A stretch of DNA of 64,000 nt, from the NCBI GenBank assembly GCA_016218825.1, contig JACRCV010000118.1, positions 97,459 to 161,458 on the forward strand. The letters run 5' to 3'. Position numbers and translations under genes: made by a program. The DNA is from Deltaproteobacteria bacterium. GTDB taxonomy: Bacteria; Myxococcota; XYA12-FULL-58-9. Shown in pieces: positions 17,997-27,414 of this stretch (positions are counted from its first letter, which is position 1; the number at the start of each line of letters is the position of its first letter). The notes under the pieces are model-generated. The model saw only the letters and a program-made list of their open reading frames with translations, ran no database searches and was not told where the DNA came from.

Positions 17997-20405
17997 ATGG
18001 CAAAAGGCCGCCCCCTCTACCCCCTGGTGCTCGCGGCGCTCACCGCCTGCCAGGGCTCGCCCTCGGGTTGCGCCGGCTGCGCCGGCGCGCCGTCGACCCC
18101 GTATCCCGCGCCGCCCCCGGCAGGCGGCGAGGTCGTGCCGGGCGGCGTCAGCCTCCGGCTCACCGAGACCCTGTTGCGCTTCCTCGAAGGGCAGCTGCCG
18201 GCCCTCGCCGCCAACGTGCTCCAGGTCGCCGGCGACCGCGGCGTCTACCCGCTCGACGAGACCCTGCTCGACCCGGCCACCGCCCCGGTCTACTTGCGCG
18301 ACGGCTGCATCGGCGAGCCGGACGCGCCGTGCGTGGCGCGCACCAATCCGGCCGCCGAGCTCGGCCCGACCCACCTGTCGACTTTGGGCTTCGACCTGCC
18401 GGCGCTGGCGACCGCGCTTTCGATCGAGTGGCTCGATGCCGACGGCAGCGGGCGCCCGGGGGTGCGGATCTCGGCGTCGAACGTCGACGTCTTCGTCGAT
18501 CTCGCGGTGGTCACCAACCTGCCGAGCATCGGCACCGCGGCCTGCCACGTGCGGGACACCCCCGGCTACGCGGGGATGCGGGTCGCGAGGCTGGCCTTCG
18601 ATCTCCGCCTCGGCGTCGATGCGACGAGCGGCCGGCCGCGGTTCGCGAGCAGCGCCGAGAACGTCGTCGTCGACCTGGGCGACCAGACCGACGACTCGGC
18701 GCTGCACCTGACCGTCAGCCCGTGCGACGGCGTCAACGACACGAGCTGCGACGACCCGCGCTGCCACGGCGCCTACGGTCCCTATCCCGCGGGGAGCTGC
18801 GTCGACGTCTGCGGTCTCTTGGATCTGTTCGCCGAGCTCGGCGGCTTCATCAGCAACGTCTTGCGCCCGGTCCTGACCGCGATGGGGCCGGCGGTCGCGA
18901 CCGCGATCTCCGACGCGCTGACGCAGGGGCTCGCCGTAGCCCCCCTCGCCCTCGAGACCCAGATCGACGCGGCCCAGATCCTGCCGTCGATCTTCCCGGC
19001 CGCCACGCCGCTCGCGGTGGCGGCGCTCGTCGCTGACCGCCTCGACGTCCGCGGCCCCGCACCGGGCCGGGGCCTGGAGATCCCGCTCGACACCGGCACC
19101 GCGGCGCTCACCCCCGCCGCCTGCGCCGCCGGCGTCGCCCCGCCCGACCTTGCGGCGATGATCGGCGCGCCACCGCCGTTTACCGGCTTCGTCGAGGTCC
19201 TGGATCCGGCGAGCGGCGCGAGCCACTTCGAGGCCTATCATCTGGTGGCGAGCCTCGCCCTGGCACCACTGCAACAGGCGTTGTTCGCGAGCTTCCAGGG
19301 CGGGCTGCTCTGCTTTGACCTGACCGCCGACCAGGCGAGCGCGCTGACGAACGGCGCCATCGAGCTCAACGCCGGCATGCTGATGAACTTCGATTCCCGA
19401 TTGGCGGGGATCGCCGAGCCCGAGTCACCGCTCGCCTTGAGCTTCCTCGCCACCCGCGCGCCGACCGTGAGGCTCGGCGCCGGCGGCATGGTCGGCGACG
19501 GCGTCCAGGACCCGCTCGTCGAGATCGTGGTCGACGACCTGCAGGTGGACATCTTCGTGTTCCAGGACGACGAGCTCGTGCGCCTGGCCGGCATCGTCGC
19601 CGACGTCGTGGTCCGCTTGAGCGTCGATCGCGGCGCCGCCTCTCTCGATCTCCTGGTGGACGGCATCAGCCTCGTCGACAGCCGCCAGCTCTACAACGAG
19701 CTCGCCCCGGGCGCCGACCTGTCCCGCCTGATGGAGATGGTCGTGGACCTCGCGGTGTCGCAGCTGCTCGCCGGCGGCCAGCGGATCCCGCTCGCGGCCT
19801 CGAGCCTGCTCGGCGCGCCCTTCGGCACGCCCCTGTACCTGCACGTCAGCGCCGTCCGCCGCGACCTCGGCGACACCGGGGTCCCGTTCCTGTCGTTCTA
19901 CGCCACGGTGTGCGACGAGCCCGCGACCCTCAACCCTGACGACCCTACCTGCTTCGTCCTGAAGCGCGCCCCGGCGCCGATTGTCTTGGTCGCGACGCCG
20001 ACTCCCGGCCCGCTCTACGCCGGCGGCGCCGTCGTCGTCGACGTCGAGGCCACGCCGCGCGCCGCCTCGCCGTATGCCTACCAAGTGAGCGTCGACGGCG
20101 GGCCGTGGAGCAGCTTCCGCCTCGCCGCCGCCGGCAGACTCGAGGTGAAGAGTCCGCGCTTGAACGTCGCCGGCCGGCACCTGCTGGCGCTCAAAGCGCG
20201 CCGGGTCGGCGACCCGAGCCGCGAGAGCGCCACGCGCATCGTCACCGTCGACCTCACGCCGCCGCCGGCCCCCCCCGAGCCCGTGCCCGTCCCAGCCGAC
20301 GCCGCAGGCCCGCTCGAGGTCTCGTCAAGCTGCCGCGCCGCGGCGCTGCCCTGGTGGGCCGGCCTCGCGGCATGCGCCTCGGCCTGGCGGCGCCGCCGCC
20401 CTTAG
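17997..20405 (+). CDS. Large secreted protein, possible TULIP/BPI-like fold, with C-terminal sorting-type tail
   Basis: An 802-residue exported protein of unknown function. It has a lipoprotein-like N-terminus (LAALTAC, Cys18) followed by the cysteine-rich CQGSPSGCAGCAG. Long alternating hydrophobic stretches, for example LAPLQQALFASFQGGLLCFDL (about 421-441), resemble segments of BPI/TULIP lipid-transfer proteins; this is a guess from pattern only. A beta-sandwich region follows (about 665-755). The extreme C-terminus is SSSCRAAALPWWAGLAACASAWRRRRP: Cys, short hydrophobic stretch, Arg cluster, like MYXO-CTERM sorting signals. Its stop overlaps the convergent neighbour as TTAG. Confidence 0.6.
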   Translation: MAKGRPLYPLVLAALTACQGSPSGCAGCAGAPSTPYPAPPPAGGEVVPGGVSLRLTETLLRFLEGQLPALAANVLQVAGDRGVYPLDETLLDPATAPVYLRDGCIGEPDAPCVARTNPAAELGPTHLSTLGFDLPALATALSIEWLDADGSGRPGVRISASNVDVFVDLAVVTNLPSIGTAACHVRDTPGYAGMRVARLAFDLRLGVDATSGRPRFASSAENVVVDLGDQTDDSALHLTVSPCDGVNDTSCDDPRCHGAYGPYPAGSCVDVCGLLDLFAELGGFISNVLRPVLTAMGPAVATAISDALTQGLAVAPLALETQIDAAQILPSIFPAATPLAVAALVADRLDVRGPAPGRGLEIPLDTGTAALTPAACAAGVAPPDLAAMIGAPPPFTGFVEVLDPASGASHFEAYHLVASLALAPLQQALFASFQGGLLCFDLTADQASALTNGAIELNAGMLMNFDSRLAGIAEPESPLALSFLATRAPTVRLGAGGMVGDGVQDPLVEIVVDDLQVDIFVFQDDELVRLAGIVADVVVRLSVDRGAASLDLLVDGISLVDSRQLYNELAPGADLSRLMEMVVDLAVSQLLAGGQRIPLAASSLLGAPFGTPLYLHVSAVRRDLGDTGVPFLSFYATVCDEPATLNPDDPTCFVLKRAPAPIVLVATPTPGPLYAGGAVVVDVEATPRAASPYAYQVSVDGGPWSSFRLAAAGRLEVKSPRLNVAGRHLLALKARRVGDPSRESATRIVTVDLTPPPAPPEPVPVPADAAGPLEVSSSCRAAALPWWAGLAACASAWRRRRP

Positions 20406-22921
20406 CCGCCGAACGGCCGAAACAGCAGCAACACCACTTGCACCGCCACGATCACGGTCACCAGGGTCGTGACCGCCATCACCCCACCGAGGCTGATGCG
20501 CCACAACACGGTCGCCAGCGTCCACGGCGCCGCCGGGCGCGTGCGGGCTCGGAAGCGCTCCCCGAAGCTCCCGACCCACTGCGACGCGGCGTGCCCGAAC
20601 CGCTGCAGCTCGCCGCGCCGAAAGGCGTGGACCGCGACCGCGGCCAACACCACGAGGACGACGAGCGCCACGTGCCCCAGCCAAACGACCGGCCCCACGG
20701 TCACGATGCCCAGCGCCAAGCCGCCCGCCGCGCGCCGCCGTCGTGCCGTCCTGAGGCGGACATCCTGCAGCCACCACGACAGCCCCAACAGCAACAGCAG
20801 CGCGCCGCCGAGCAGCAACGGCAGGCGCAGCCATCCGAGCAGATGCCAGAAGCTCACGGTCACCGGCTGGGCCGCGGCGAGCCAGTAGCGCTGGTAGTGC
20901 AGCTGGACGCCGCTCTCCGGGAGCTTGATCCGCACCGGCATCGCGCCGCTGTCGGCAGAGGCGATCGCGTGCTCGGCCGGACCGCCACCCCCGTGCCCGC
21001 CCCCCGCGGCGGGCGCGGCGTTCGCCTGGTGCGCCTGGTGCCAGCTCGCGGTGCGCGCGATCCCCTGCGCCTCGATGTCCCCCTGCGGCCGGCTGTAGAT
21101 CTGGTTGGCCGGCACGTAGAGCGTCCACGCCAACGACGCCGCCGGCAGCTCGAGCGCCGGCAGCTCCAGCGCCACGCGACCGAACCGACCCAGGGCCGAC
21201 TGCGCTCGACTCAACACCACGACCACGGTGAACGGCTCGAGGCGCTCGCCGCCGCGCGAGCGCGACAGCGGCAGGCGGAGCTGCCCCGAGGCGTCGCGAC
21301 TCGGCTTGACCGGCTCGCCGTCCAAGAGCGTCGAGCGCACCTCGGTGCCCTCGGGCAACGTGATGCCCAAGCTCGGCAGCAGGCGGTTGCGCAGCGTGAT
21401 GCGCAGATCGGTGAGCACCTGACCGTCCGCGGCCACGACCGACGTGGCCCGCACCCGGTCGATCGACGCCGACGCCGGCTCCCGCTCCGGCAGCCGCACG
21501 GCGCGCAGCGAGATCGCGGCGCCGCCACCGTGGTAGCGGTAGGCGCGCAGAATCGGGCTCACCGCCGATTGCGTCACCTCGGGCGGCAGCTGGCGCACGT
21601 CGATCGCCAGCGCCTCCTTTCGCGCCACCTCTTGCAGCTGCATCTTCCCCGGCACCTCGACCGCCAAGTAGCCCTGCTCGCGCTCGACCCCGAGCGGGTG
21701 CAACAGCGGCACCGCGAGCTCGTCGCCGCCGCCGGCGCTCCGCCGCCGAAGTCGCAGCGAGATCTCGTAGCCGTTGCGGATCGGAAACGCGGTCTCGCCG
21801 CGCACCAAGAGGCCGCCGGCCGCCGGCTCGGTCTCGTAACGGAAGGCGCCCTCGCCCTCCGCCGACACCACGCTCATTCCGGCCGGCACCATGATCTGGA
21901 ACTCCTTGGCGCCGGCGTAGAGGATGGTGTAGCGCACCACCGCGAACAGCTCGACCGAGCTCTCGTCAATCGACAACAGGCTCAGGGTCTCGGCGTACAT
22001 CCGCCGCTCGCGGCCCTCGGTCTCGCCGATGTCGCGGAACCCGACCAGGTGAACGCGGGTCGTCGGCCGCAGGGTCGCGCTGAGCACCGTGGTGTTGCCG
22101 ACGCTTCGCACCTCGGAGCGCACCGCCGCGCTCAGACGCGGCTCGAGACCGGCGACCGGGAAGCGGCACTCGAAGGTCGTCACCGGCGTCCGCGGCACCA
22201 GGAAGTCGTACTCGATCGACCCCCGCGGGCCGCGCGCCGGAACCCACAGGTCGAGCACCAGCGTCACCTCGCCGACCCGGTTGGTGACCCAGACCTGATA
22301 GCCATTCTGGCGCGCCATCGTCAGCGCCGCCCCGGCGGCGGTCGCCCGTGCCACGACGACGTCGTCGCCGACGAGCGGCACCGCCTTGTAGCGCCCCGCC
22401 TGCCCGAGGGTGACCTGCAGCTGCATCCGCAGGCTCAGGCCACCGTCCTTCGCCACGCCGGTGTAGCCCGCGGCCCCCAACACCACCGCCGGCCCGAGCT
22501 GTTTGGCGGCCCGCTCGCGCAGGCCGTTCAAGCGCTCGCGCACCGCGGCATACTGCCGCAGCGGCACCTCGACCGTCGCCGCCGCGACGTTGCCGCTACC
22601 CTGCAGGGCGATCTCGTTGAAGCTGCGGATCTGGGCCTTTTGCAGCGGCGCCGCGTTCTGCCGCATCAGATCGTCGAAGCTCTGATCGGCTTGGCTGGCC
22701 CGGACCGCGGCGCGGCTGCGCTCCTGCTCGTCCTGCTCCGCCTGCTGATCTTGCTCCGCCGGCTCCGGAATCGAAAGGTCGACGTCCGGCTCGTAGCCCG
22801 AGCTGTCGCGGACCTCGCCGAAGTCATCCGCGTCCTCCTCTGCCCGAAGCGAGGCGCCGTCCGCGCCGAGCGTCAAGACCGCGACCCAGAACGACACACG
22901 GACGAGACGGGCGCTACTCAT
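20402..22921 (-). CDS. Exported membrane-anchored protein, paralogue of the upstream LysM protein
   Basis: Function unknown; 839 residues. It has a probable signal peptide (about 1-27), an acidic Gln/Glu-rich segment (about 45-75), a long beta-rich extracytoplasmic part and four or so membrane helices at the C-terminus (about 685-835). A Gly/His/Ala-rich linker occurs near 633-650. Residues about 440-540 and 562-604 match residues about 350-448 and 535-577 of the adjacent gene product: shared text includes SPIL, an LRN block, an LLDG.PV.P motif (531-540) and GR..LELPAL (581-590). The ATG at 22921 overlaps the stop of that gene by 8 bases, so the pair is co-translated. It lacks the LysM domain of its partner. 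Confidence 0.75.
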   Translation of the reverse strand: MSSARLVRVSFWVAVLTLGADGASLRAEEDADDFGEVRDSSGYEPDVDLSIPEPAEQDQQAEQDEQERSRAAVRASQADQSFDDLMRQNAAPLQKAQIRSFNEIALQGSGNVAAATVEVPLRQYAAVRERLNGLRERAAKQLGPAVVLGAAGYTGVAKDGGLSLRMQLQVTLGQAGRYKAVPLVGDDVVVARATAAGAALTMARQNGYQVWVTNRVGEVTLVLDLWVPARGPRGSIEYDFLVPRTPVTTFECRFPVAGLEPRLSAAVRSEVRSVGNTTVLSATLRPTTRVHLVGFRDIGETEGRERRMYAETLSLLSIDESSVELFAVVRYTILYAGAKEFQIMVPAGMSVVSAEGEGAFRYETEPAAGGLLVRGETAFPIRNGYEISLRLRRRSAGGGDELAVPLLHPLGVEREQGYLAVEVPGKMQLQEVARKEALAIDVRQLPPEVTQSAVSPILRAYRYHGGGAAISLRAVRLPEREPASASIDRVRATSVVAADGQVLTDLRITLRNRLLPSLGITLPEGTEVRSTLLDGEPVKPSRDASGQLRLPLSRSRGGERLEPFTVVVVLSRAQSALGRFGRVALELPALELPAASLAWTLYVPANQIYSRPQGDIEAQGIARTASWHQAHQANAAPAAGGGHGGGGPAEHAIASADSGAMPVRIKLPESGVQLHYQRYWLAAAQPVTVSFWHLLGWLRLPLLLGGALLLLLGLSWWLQDVRLRTARRRRAAGGLALGIVTVGPVVWLGHVALVVLVVLAAVAVHAFRRGELQRFGHAASQWVGSFGERFRARTRPAAPWTLATVLWRISLGGVMAVTTLVTVIVAVQVVLLLFRPFGG

Positions 22922-25376
22922 GGCCCACCTCCGTGCGACCCTGCCGGCGCCACCAGACGACGCCGATGAGCGCGAGCGTCAGGGTCGACAACAGCAGCGG
23001 CAAGATCAACGCCAACGACAGATAGACCAACGTCACCACCAAGACGCCGAGGTTCGACAACGTCAGCACGTCGACGACCCGCCACGGGGACTCGAAGAGC
23101 TGGCGCCCGCGCCCGACGGCCAGCGGCACCTGCGCCCGCAGCACCACGACCAAGAACGCCAGATCCACGCCCCAGAGGATCCGCCGGTGCATCCCCAGGA
23201 AGTAGTAGGCCAAGAACAACAGCACGCCGAGCGCCGCCACCGCCGCCGGCCAGTACCGGCGCCGCTCGGGCCGCAGGAGCAACAACAACGCGGTCCCGAA
23301 GGCCACGACGAACGCGCCCCATCGGAAGATCGGTGCCAGATCGCGATCGACGTAGGTCAACGTCAGGTGCGGCGTCTCCCGCGACAGCGCCACCCGCCGG
23401 AAGCGATAGCGGTCGCCGACCAGCGGGAAGCTGGACAGCACCATCCGCCCTTCTTCCTTCAGGCCGGCCTCGGCCTGGTAGATCCCTTTGCGCTGCACCA
23501 GGATCGATTGGTAACGACCGCCGGCCCAGGCGTCGCGCACCCAGAGGGCGCGGCGCAGGAAGTCGCGCACCCGCCGAAATGGATCGTAACGGATCGCGGA
23601 GTACTGGGTGAGGTTGCCCGAAAACGCGATCGGATCGATGGCGTGCGGCAAGTAGAGGTGCCAGACCGCCTGCATGCTGTCGACGTCGAGCGCCGGCAGC
23701 TCGAGTGTGGCTCGACCGACGCCGCCGAGCGCCGGGTGCCGGCGCTTGTACGCCAGCTCGACCACGAAGCTCGACTCCTGCACCGTGCCCTTCTTCGCCG
23801 GGATCCGCAGCGCCGCCCCGGGCTGCAGATCCATCGCCGACGAGATCTCGGCGGTGTTACGGTCGAGGATCGCCTGCCAGCCGTTCGGGTCCGAGTAGTA
23901 GAAGTTGGCGATGCCGGAGAGGGTCTCGCCCTCCGCGACCACGTGGGTGTGCTCGCCCGCGGCACCCAGCCGCTCGCTCTGCCGCAGCGGCAACAGCAGC
24001 GCCTCGGCGTCGGGGCTGTCGGTCGCCACCGCCGGCCGAACCGGGTGGCCGTCGATCAGCGAGTGCGTGAGCACCGCGCCTTTGGGGAACAGGACGCGCA
24101 GGTACTGCCGGGTGTTGTTCCGCAGCCGCAGCTTGATCTTGGTGAGCTCGGCGCCGTCCTCGATCAGCACCGTCGACGCCTGAACCTCGTCGATCAAGGT
24201 CGACAACAGCTCCACGGTCTGCAGCCTCGCGATCCGGACCGCGAGCGCCGGTGGGGCCGAAAACGCGAAGCCCTGCAGGATCGGGCTCGTCGTCAGATCG
24301 ATGAGCGCCCGCGGCAGATCGACGACCTCGACCGCCTCGGCGTCCTTGACGACGCTCGCCTCGATGCTCAGCCCCGCCGGCCCCTGGATGCCGACCGCGC
24401 CGGACATCGCGGTGCCGATGAGCGGCAGCGGCAACGACAGCGGCGTCGGTTTGTCGACCTCGAGCGGGAACTGGAATCGAACCCGGAGGTGAATCTCGGT
24501 CTCGACCAGGTAGCGCAGCAGGATCGCCAGGCGCCCGCCGTCCTTCGCCTCGGTGTACCACTGCAGCACCGCATCGCCGTCGACCGCGGTGACCTCGACC
24601 TGGCCGGGGAGCTGCAGATCGACGCGATCGACCTCTCCTTCTTGGAGGCGCAGATCCAACGCCAGGACTCCCGCCATCAGGGTCTCCTCGGCGGCGAACA
24701 GCACGTTCAGGCGCGCCTCCATCTTGGCGGCGCTGCGGCTCTTGTGCGACAGACGGCGGTTCCAGGTCAGATCCACGCGCCCGGAGGCGTCGGTCTGCCC
24801 CTCGAGGACCGTGCCCGCCGCCAGCCGCTCTTGGCCCACGAGCACCCCGGCGCCGAGCCGGGCCTCGATGTCGACCTCGGGCACCAACACCCGAAGATGG
24901 GTGGGCCCGCCCTCCGGCAGCTCGAAGCGCAGCCGGCGCGCGAAGCGGTCCTGCTCCTTGCCCCAGAGGAAGCGGACGCTCAGCGTGTTCCTCCCCGGCC
25001 GTTCGACGCCGACCGTGTACAGCCGCCCTTCCTTGAGCAACGAGGTCCGCTGGCCGTTCAAGCGCACCTCCTCCACCGCGGCGGCGGCGTCGAGCACCGG
25101 TACCCGCACGTGACCCGAGTCGACGTTCGGGACCTCGAAGATCGCGGTCAGGGTGGCGCTGAACAACCCTTTGCGCAGCACGCCCTCGACGCGGCGATCG
25201 ATGCTCAACACCGTGACCGGCGGCCGCGCCGCGCGGCTCGCGGTCTCGAGCTCCTGCAGCATCGCCTCCCAGGTGGCGGCCGGCAGCGTCGCCTTGCCGT
25301 CCTCGGCGGCGGCGGCCGAGCCCGCAAAGAGCGACAGCGTCAGGAGCGAGACGTACGGCAACGACGACGTGTGCAT
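22914..25376 (-). CDS. Exported membrane-anchored protein with inserted LysM domain
   Basis: Function unknown; 820 residues. Signal peptide (1-24), beta-rich repeats in the extracytoplasmic region, a LysM peptidoglycan-binding domain at about 476-527 (HVVAEGETLSGIANFYYSD ... LQPGAALRIP), then about five membrane helices (about 668-818). The LysM sits between two blocks that are conserved and nearly adjacent in the downstream paralogue, so it looks like an insertion into a shared scaffold. LysM predicts contact with the cell wall while the C-terminus stays in the inner membrane. The gene lies 81 bases after the alpha/beta hydrolase gene on the same strand. Confidence 0.78.
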   Translation of the reverse strand: MHTSSLPYVSLLTLSLFAGSAAAAEDGKATLPAATWEAMLQELETASRAARPPVTVLSIDRRVEGVLRKGLFSATLTAIFEVPNVDSGHVRVPVLDAAAAVEEVRLNGQRTSLLKEGRLYTVGVERPGRNTLSVRFLWGKEQDRFARRLRFELPEGGPTHLRVLVPEVDIEARLGAGVLVGQERLAAGTVLEGQTDASGRVDLTWNRRLSHKSRSAAKMEARLNVLFAAEETLMAGVLALDLRLQEGEVDRVDLQLPGQVEVTAVDGDAVLQWYTEAKDGGRLAILLRYLVETEIHLRVRFQFPLEVDKPTPLSLPLPLIGTAMSGAVGIQGPAGLSIEASVVKDAEAVEVVDLPRALIDLTTSPILQGFAFSAPPALAVRIARLQTVELLSTLIDEVQASTVLIEDGAELTKIKLRLRNNTRQYLRVLFPKGAVLTHSLIDGHPVRPAVATDSPDAEALLLPLRQSERLGAAGEHTHVVAEGETLSGIANFYYSDPNGWQAILDRNTAEISSAMDLQPGAALRIPAKKGTVQESSFVVELAYKRRHPALGGVGRATLELPALDVDSMQAVWHLYLPHAIDPIAFSGNLTQYSAIRYDPFRRVRDFLRRALWVRDAWAGGRYQSILVQRKGIYQAEAGLKEEGRMVLSSFPLVGDRYRFRRVALSRETPHLTLTYVDRDLAPIFRWGAFVVAFGTALLLLLRPERRRYWPAAVAALGVLLFLAYYFLGMHRRILWGVDLAFLVVVLRAQVPLAVGRGRQLFESPWRVVDVLTLSNLGVLVVTLVYLSLALILPLLLSTLTLALIGVVWWRRQGRTEVGHE

Positions 25377-25457
25377 CGGACACCCCCAGGCGCGAGCGTT
25401 ATGACGCGACGCGACGCTAGCAGGGTGACGACCAACGCCGCAACCGCCCCGCCACCG

Positions 25458-26474
25458 TCAGGCGGAACGGTGCCCTTCGAGCCACGCCGAGATGGCCGGC
25501 CAGACCTCTTGCGGCGCGTGTTTGCCGACGATCAGATCGAAATGGCCGTATTCTTCGCTGTCGCCGTGCTCGCGCCCGAAGATCCGGAGCTCGGGTTTGC
25601 CGCCCAACACCGAGGCCAGATGTGCCACCGCGGCCGCCGGCGCCTGCAGGTCGCGGCTCCCGCCCAAGACCAAGGTCGGGATCCGGTAGCTCCCCAGGTG
25701 CTCGCGCACCTTGGTGCCGTCGTCGAGCGCCAGCCCGGCGTCGCCGAGCACCCCGGCGAGGCTCATCAACAGTGACGTCGGGATCGCGTGGAAACCGATG
25801 GCGTGCAGCCGCCGCGCCATCGCCGGCTCGAGGTTCTCCGGCCAGTAGCTGAACGCCTCGGCCAGGTCGATCACGCCGCGACCCGCGAGCGGTGCGAGCC
25901 AGCTCATCAACGTGCCGTAGGGGACGAAGGGCATCGTCTGCAGCAGACCCTTCGCGGGCAACAGCCAGCGAAACGCCGAAGCCCCGAGGCGGTAGTCGAT
26001 GGCCGAGCCCAACATGATCCCGGAGCTGACCGGCGCCGCGGGCGTCAGGATCCCGTGGCAGAGCAACAGCAGACCGCCCATGCTGTGGCCAACCCAATGG
26101 ATCGCCTGCCGACCGGTGACCCGGCGGATGGTCGCGAGAAACGCCGGCAGATCCCGGCGCAGGCAGTCGTCGAAACGCCAATGCCACCCAGGCCGAGCGC
26201 TGTCGCCGGCGCCGCGCAGCTCGGGCAAGAAACAGTCGAAGCCCCGGCCCGCGAGGTACGCCGCGAGCGATCGGCCCGGGAAATTGAAGGTGTGACGGTT
26301 CGCCGACAGCCCGTGCAACAACATGACCACCGGCCCGGGCTCGCCCTCGGGATGAACGCGGTGCAACGCCAGGCGGACGCCGTCGTCGGTGACGACCTCG
26401 AAACGCCCGCCCGGCGTCGGTGGCACGCCCAGGAGCGGACCCCACGGACGAAGCAACAGCGACCGCAAACCCAT
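25458..26474 (-). CDS. Alpha/beta hydrolase
   Basis: Serine hydrolase of 338 residues, cytoplasmic or membrane-associated. It shows the oxyanion HG (54-55 in VMLLHGLSANR), the nucleophile elbow GHSMGG (Ser131), a late GSRD for the acid and EYGHFD for the catalytic His. The overall pattern, including the LPELRGAGDSARP block, is close to esterases and lipases of the polyhydroxyalkanoate-synthase or cholesteryl-esterase-like group. The substrate is unknown. The ATG at 26474 starts 2 bases after the ribA stop; a perfect AGGAGG lies within the last codons of ribA, so translation is well supported. Confidence 0.8.
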   Translation of the reverse strand: MGLRSLLLRPWGPLLGVPPTPGGRFEVVTDDGVRLALHRVHPEGEPGPVVMLLHGLSANRHTFNFPGRSLAAYLAGRGFDCFLPELRGAGDSARPGWHWRFDDCLRRDLPAFLATIRRVTGRQAIHWVGHSMGGLLLLCHGILTPAAPVSSGIMLGSAIDYRLGASAFRWLLPAKGLLQTMPFVPYGTLMSWLAPLAGRGVIDLAEAFSYWPENLEPAMARRLHAIGFHAIPTSLLMSLAGVLGDAGLALDDGTKVREHLGSYRIPTLVLGGSRDLQAPAAAVAHLASVLGGKPELRIFGREHGDSEEYGHFDLIVGKHAPQEVWPAISAWLEGHRSA

Positions 26475-26476
26475 CC

Positions 26477-27322
26477 CTACCTCCTGGTGGCCGACTTGCG
26501 ACCGCGCGCCGCGCCGCTGAGCGCCGCAACCGCGATCAAGTGACCGTGCCGACGTTTGGCCTTCAGGTAGCGAGCATTGTGGCGGCTCACCCCGACCACG
26601 AGCGGCACCTGCTTCGCGACCTCGACGCCCATCTCTTCCAGCGCCCGGCGCTTCAGCGGGTTGTTGCCGAGCAACCGGACCGAAGCGCCGGAGCCGCGAA
26701 AGTAGTTGATGAGCCGCGCCGCATCGGAGAAGTCGCGCGAGTCGACCGGCAATCCGAGGCGGACGTTGGCCTCGTAGGTGTCGTGGCCGGCGTCCTGCAG
26801 CAGGTAGGTGATCGCCTTGGCCCACAGCCCGATGCCACGGCCCTCGTGCCCCGCCATGTAGATCAGCGCCCCGCGCCGCGCCTTGACGATCGCCTCGAGC
26901 GCGGCGGCGAGCTGCGGTCCGCAGTCGCAGCGCAGCGAGCCGAAGACGTCGCCGGTCAGGCAGTTCGAGTGCACCCGCACCAGCGGCGCCGCAGCGGCGG
27001 CGAAGTCGCCGTAGACCAAGATCGAGCTCACCGCCATGAACTCGGAGAGCAGGCTGTAGATGCCGCGCGGGCCGCTCTGCCGCACCTCGGCGACCACGGC
27101 CTCGATGCGCGTCAGATCGGCGTTGCGCACCCACGCGTACCACTGGAAGGTCCGCTCCTTCGCGCCGACGCGGATCGGCAGCGGGATCGGCCCGACGACG
27201 CTCAAGAACGGCGCCGCACCTTTCTTGACCGCGGCGAGCGCCCGACCCTGCTCGTCGAGGAAGAAGAGCTTGCCGTCCTCTTGCAGCTCGCGCTTGATGC
27301 TCGGATCAATGTAGGCAAACAT
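26477..27322 (-). CDS. ribA: GTP cyclohydrolase II with N-terminal extension
   Basis: Zinc enzyme that opens GTP to give the first riboflavin intermediate. The 281-residue protein has the zinc-ligand block HSNCLTGDVFGSLRCDCG (Cys121, Cys132, Cys134), the GHEGRGIGL motif (about 158-166), DTYEANVRLGLPVDSRDF and LLGNNPLKR, all family-typical. About 75 residues before the core are extra relative to the 197-residue E. coli enzyme and do not match DHBP synthase. A promoter-like pair lies upstream, and the hydrolase follows after 2 bases. The gene diverges from the GTP-cyclohydrolase-I-like gene. Confidence 0.88.
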   Translation of the reverse strand: MFAYIDPSIKRELQEDGKLFFLDEQGRALAAVKKGAAPFLSVVGPIPLPIRVGAKERTFQWYAWVRNADLTRIEAVVAEVRQSGPRGIYSLLSEFMAVSSILVYGDFAAAAAPLVRVHSNCLTGDVFGSLRCDCGPQLAAALEAIVKARRGALIYMAGHEGRGIGLWAKAITYLLQDAGHDTYEANVRLGLPVDSRDFSDAARLINYFRGSGASVRLLGNNPLKRRALEEMGVEVAKQVPLVVGVSRHNARYLKAKRRHGHLIAVAALSGAARGRKSATRR

Positions 27323-27368
27323 CGGGACTGCGACCTCACAGCGGCGGTCGGGCCGTCGCGGCGCGCGG

Positions 27369-27397
27369 AGTCTAGGGCGACCCCGGCTGCTCGGCAA
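27369..27397 (-). promoter_or_regulatory. Predicted ribA promoter
   Basis: On the minus strand TTGCCG (27392-27397), 17 bases, then TAGACT (27369-27374), each matching the consensus at four of six positions. The predicted leader before the ribA ATG is about 40 bases. Confidence 0.4.
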
Positions 27398-27414
27398 GCC
27401 GCTCGACAAACAAA

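Noticed and set aside
22920..25775. Long plus-strand open frame opposite the LysM gene
   Set aside because: Shadow frame; low-complexity composition and no family motifs, while the minus strand shows signal peptide, LysM and membrane helices.
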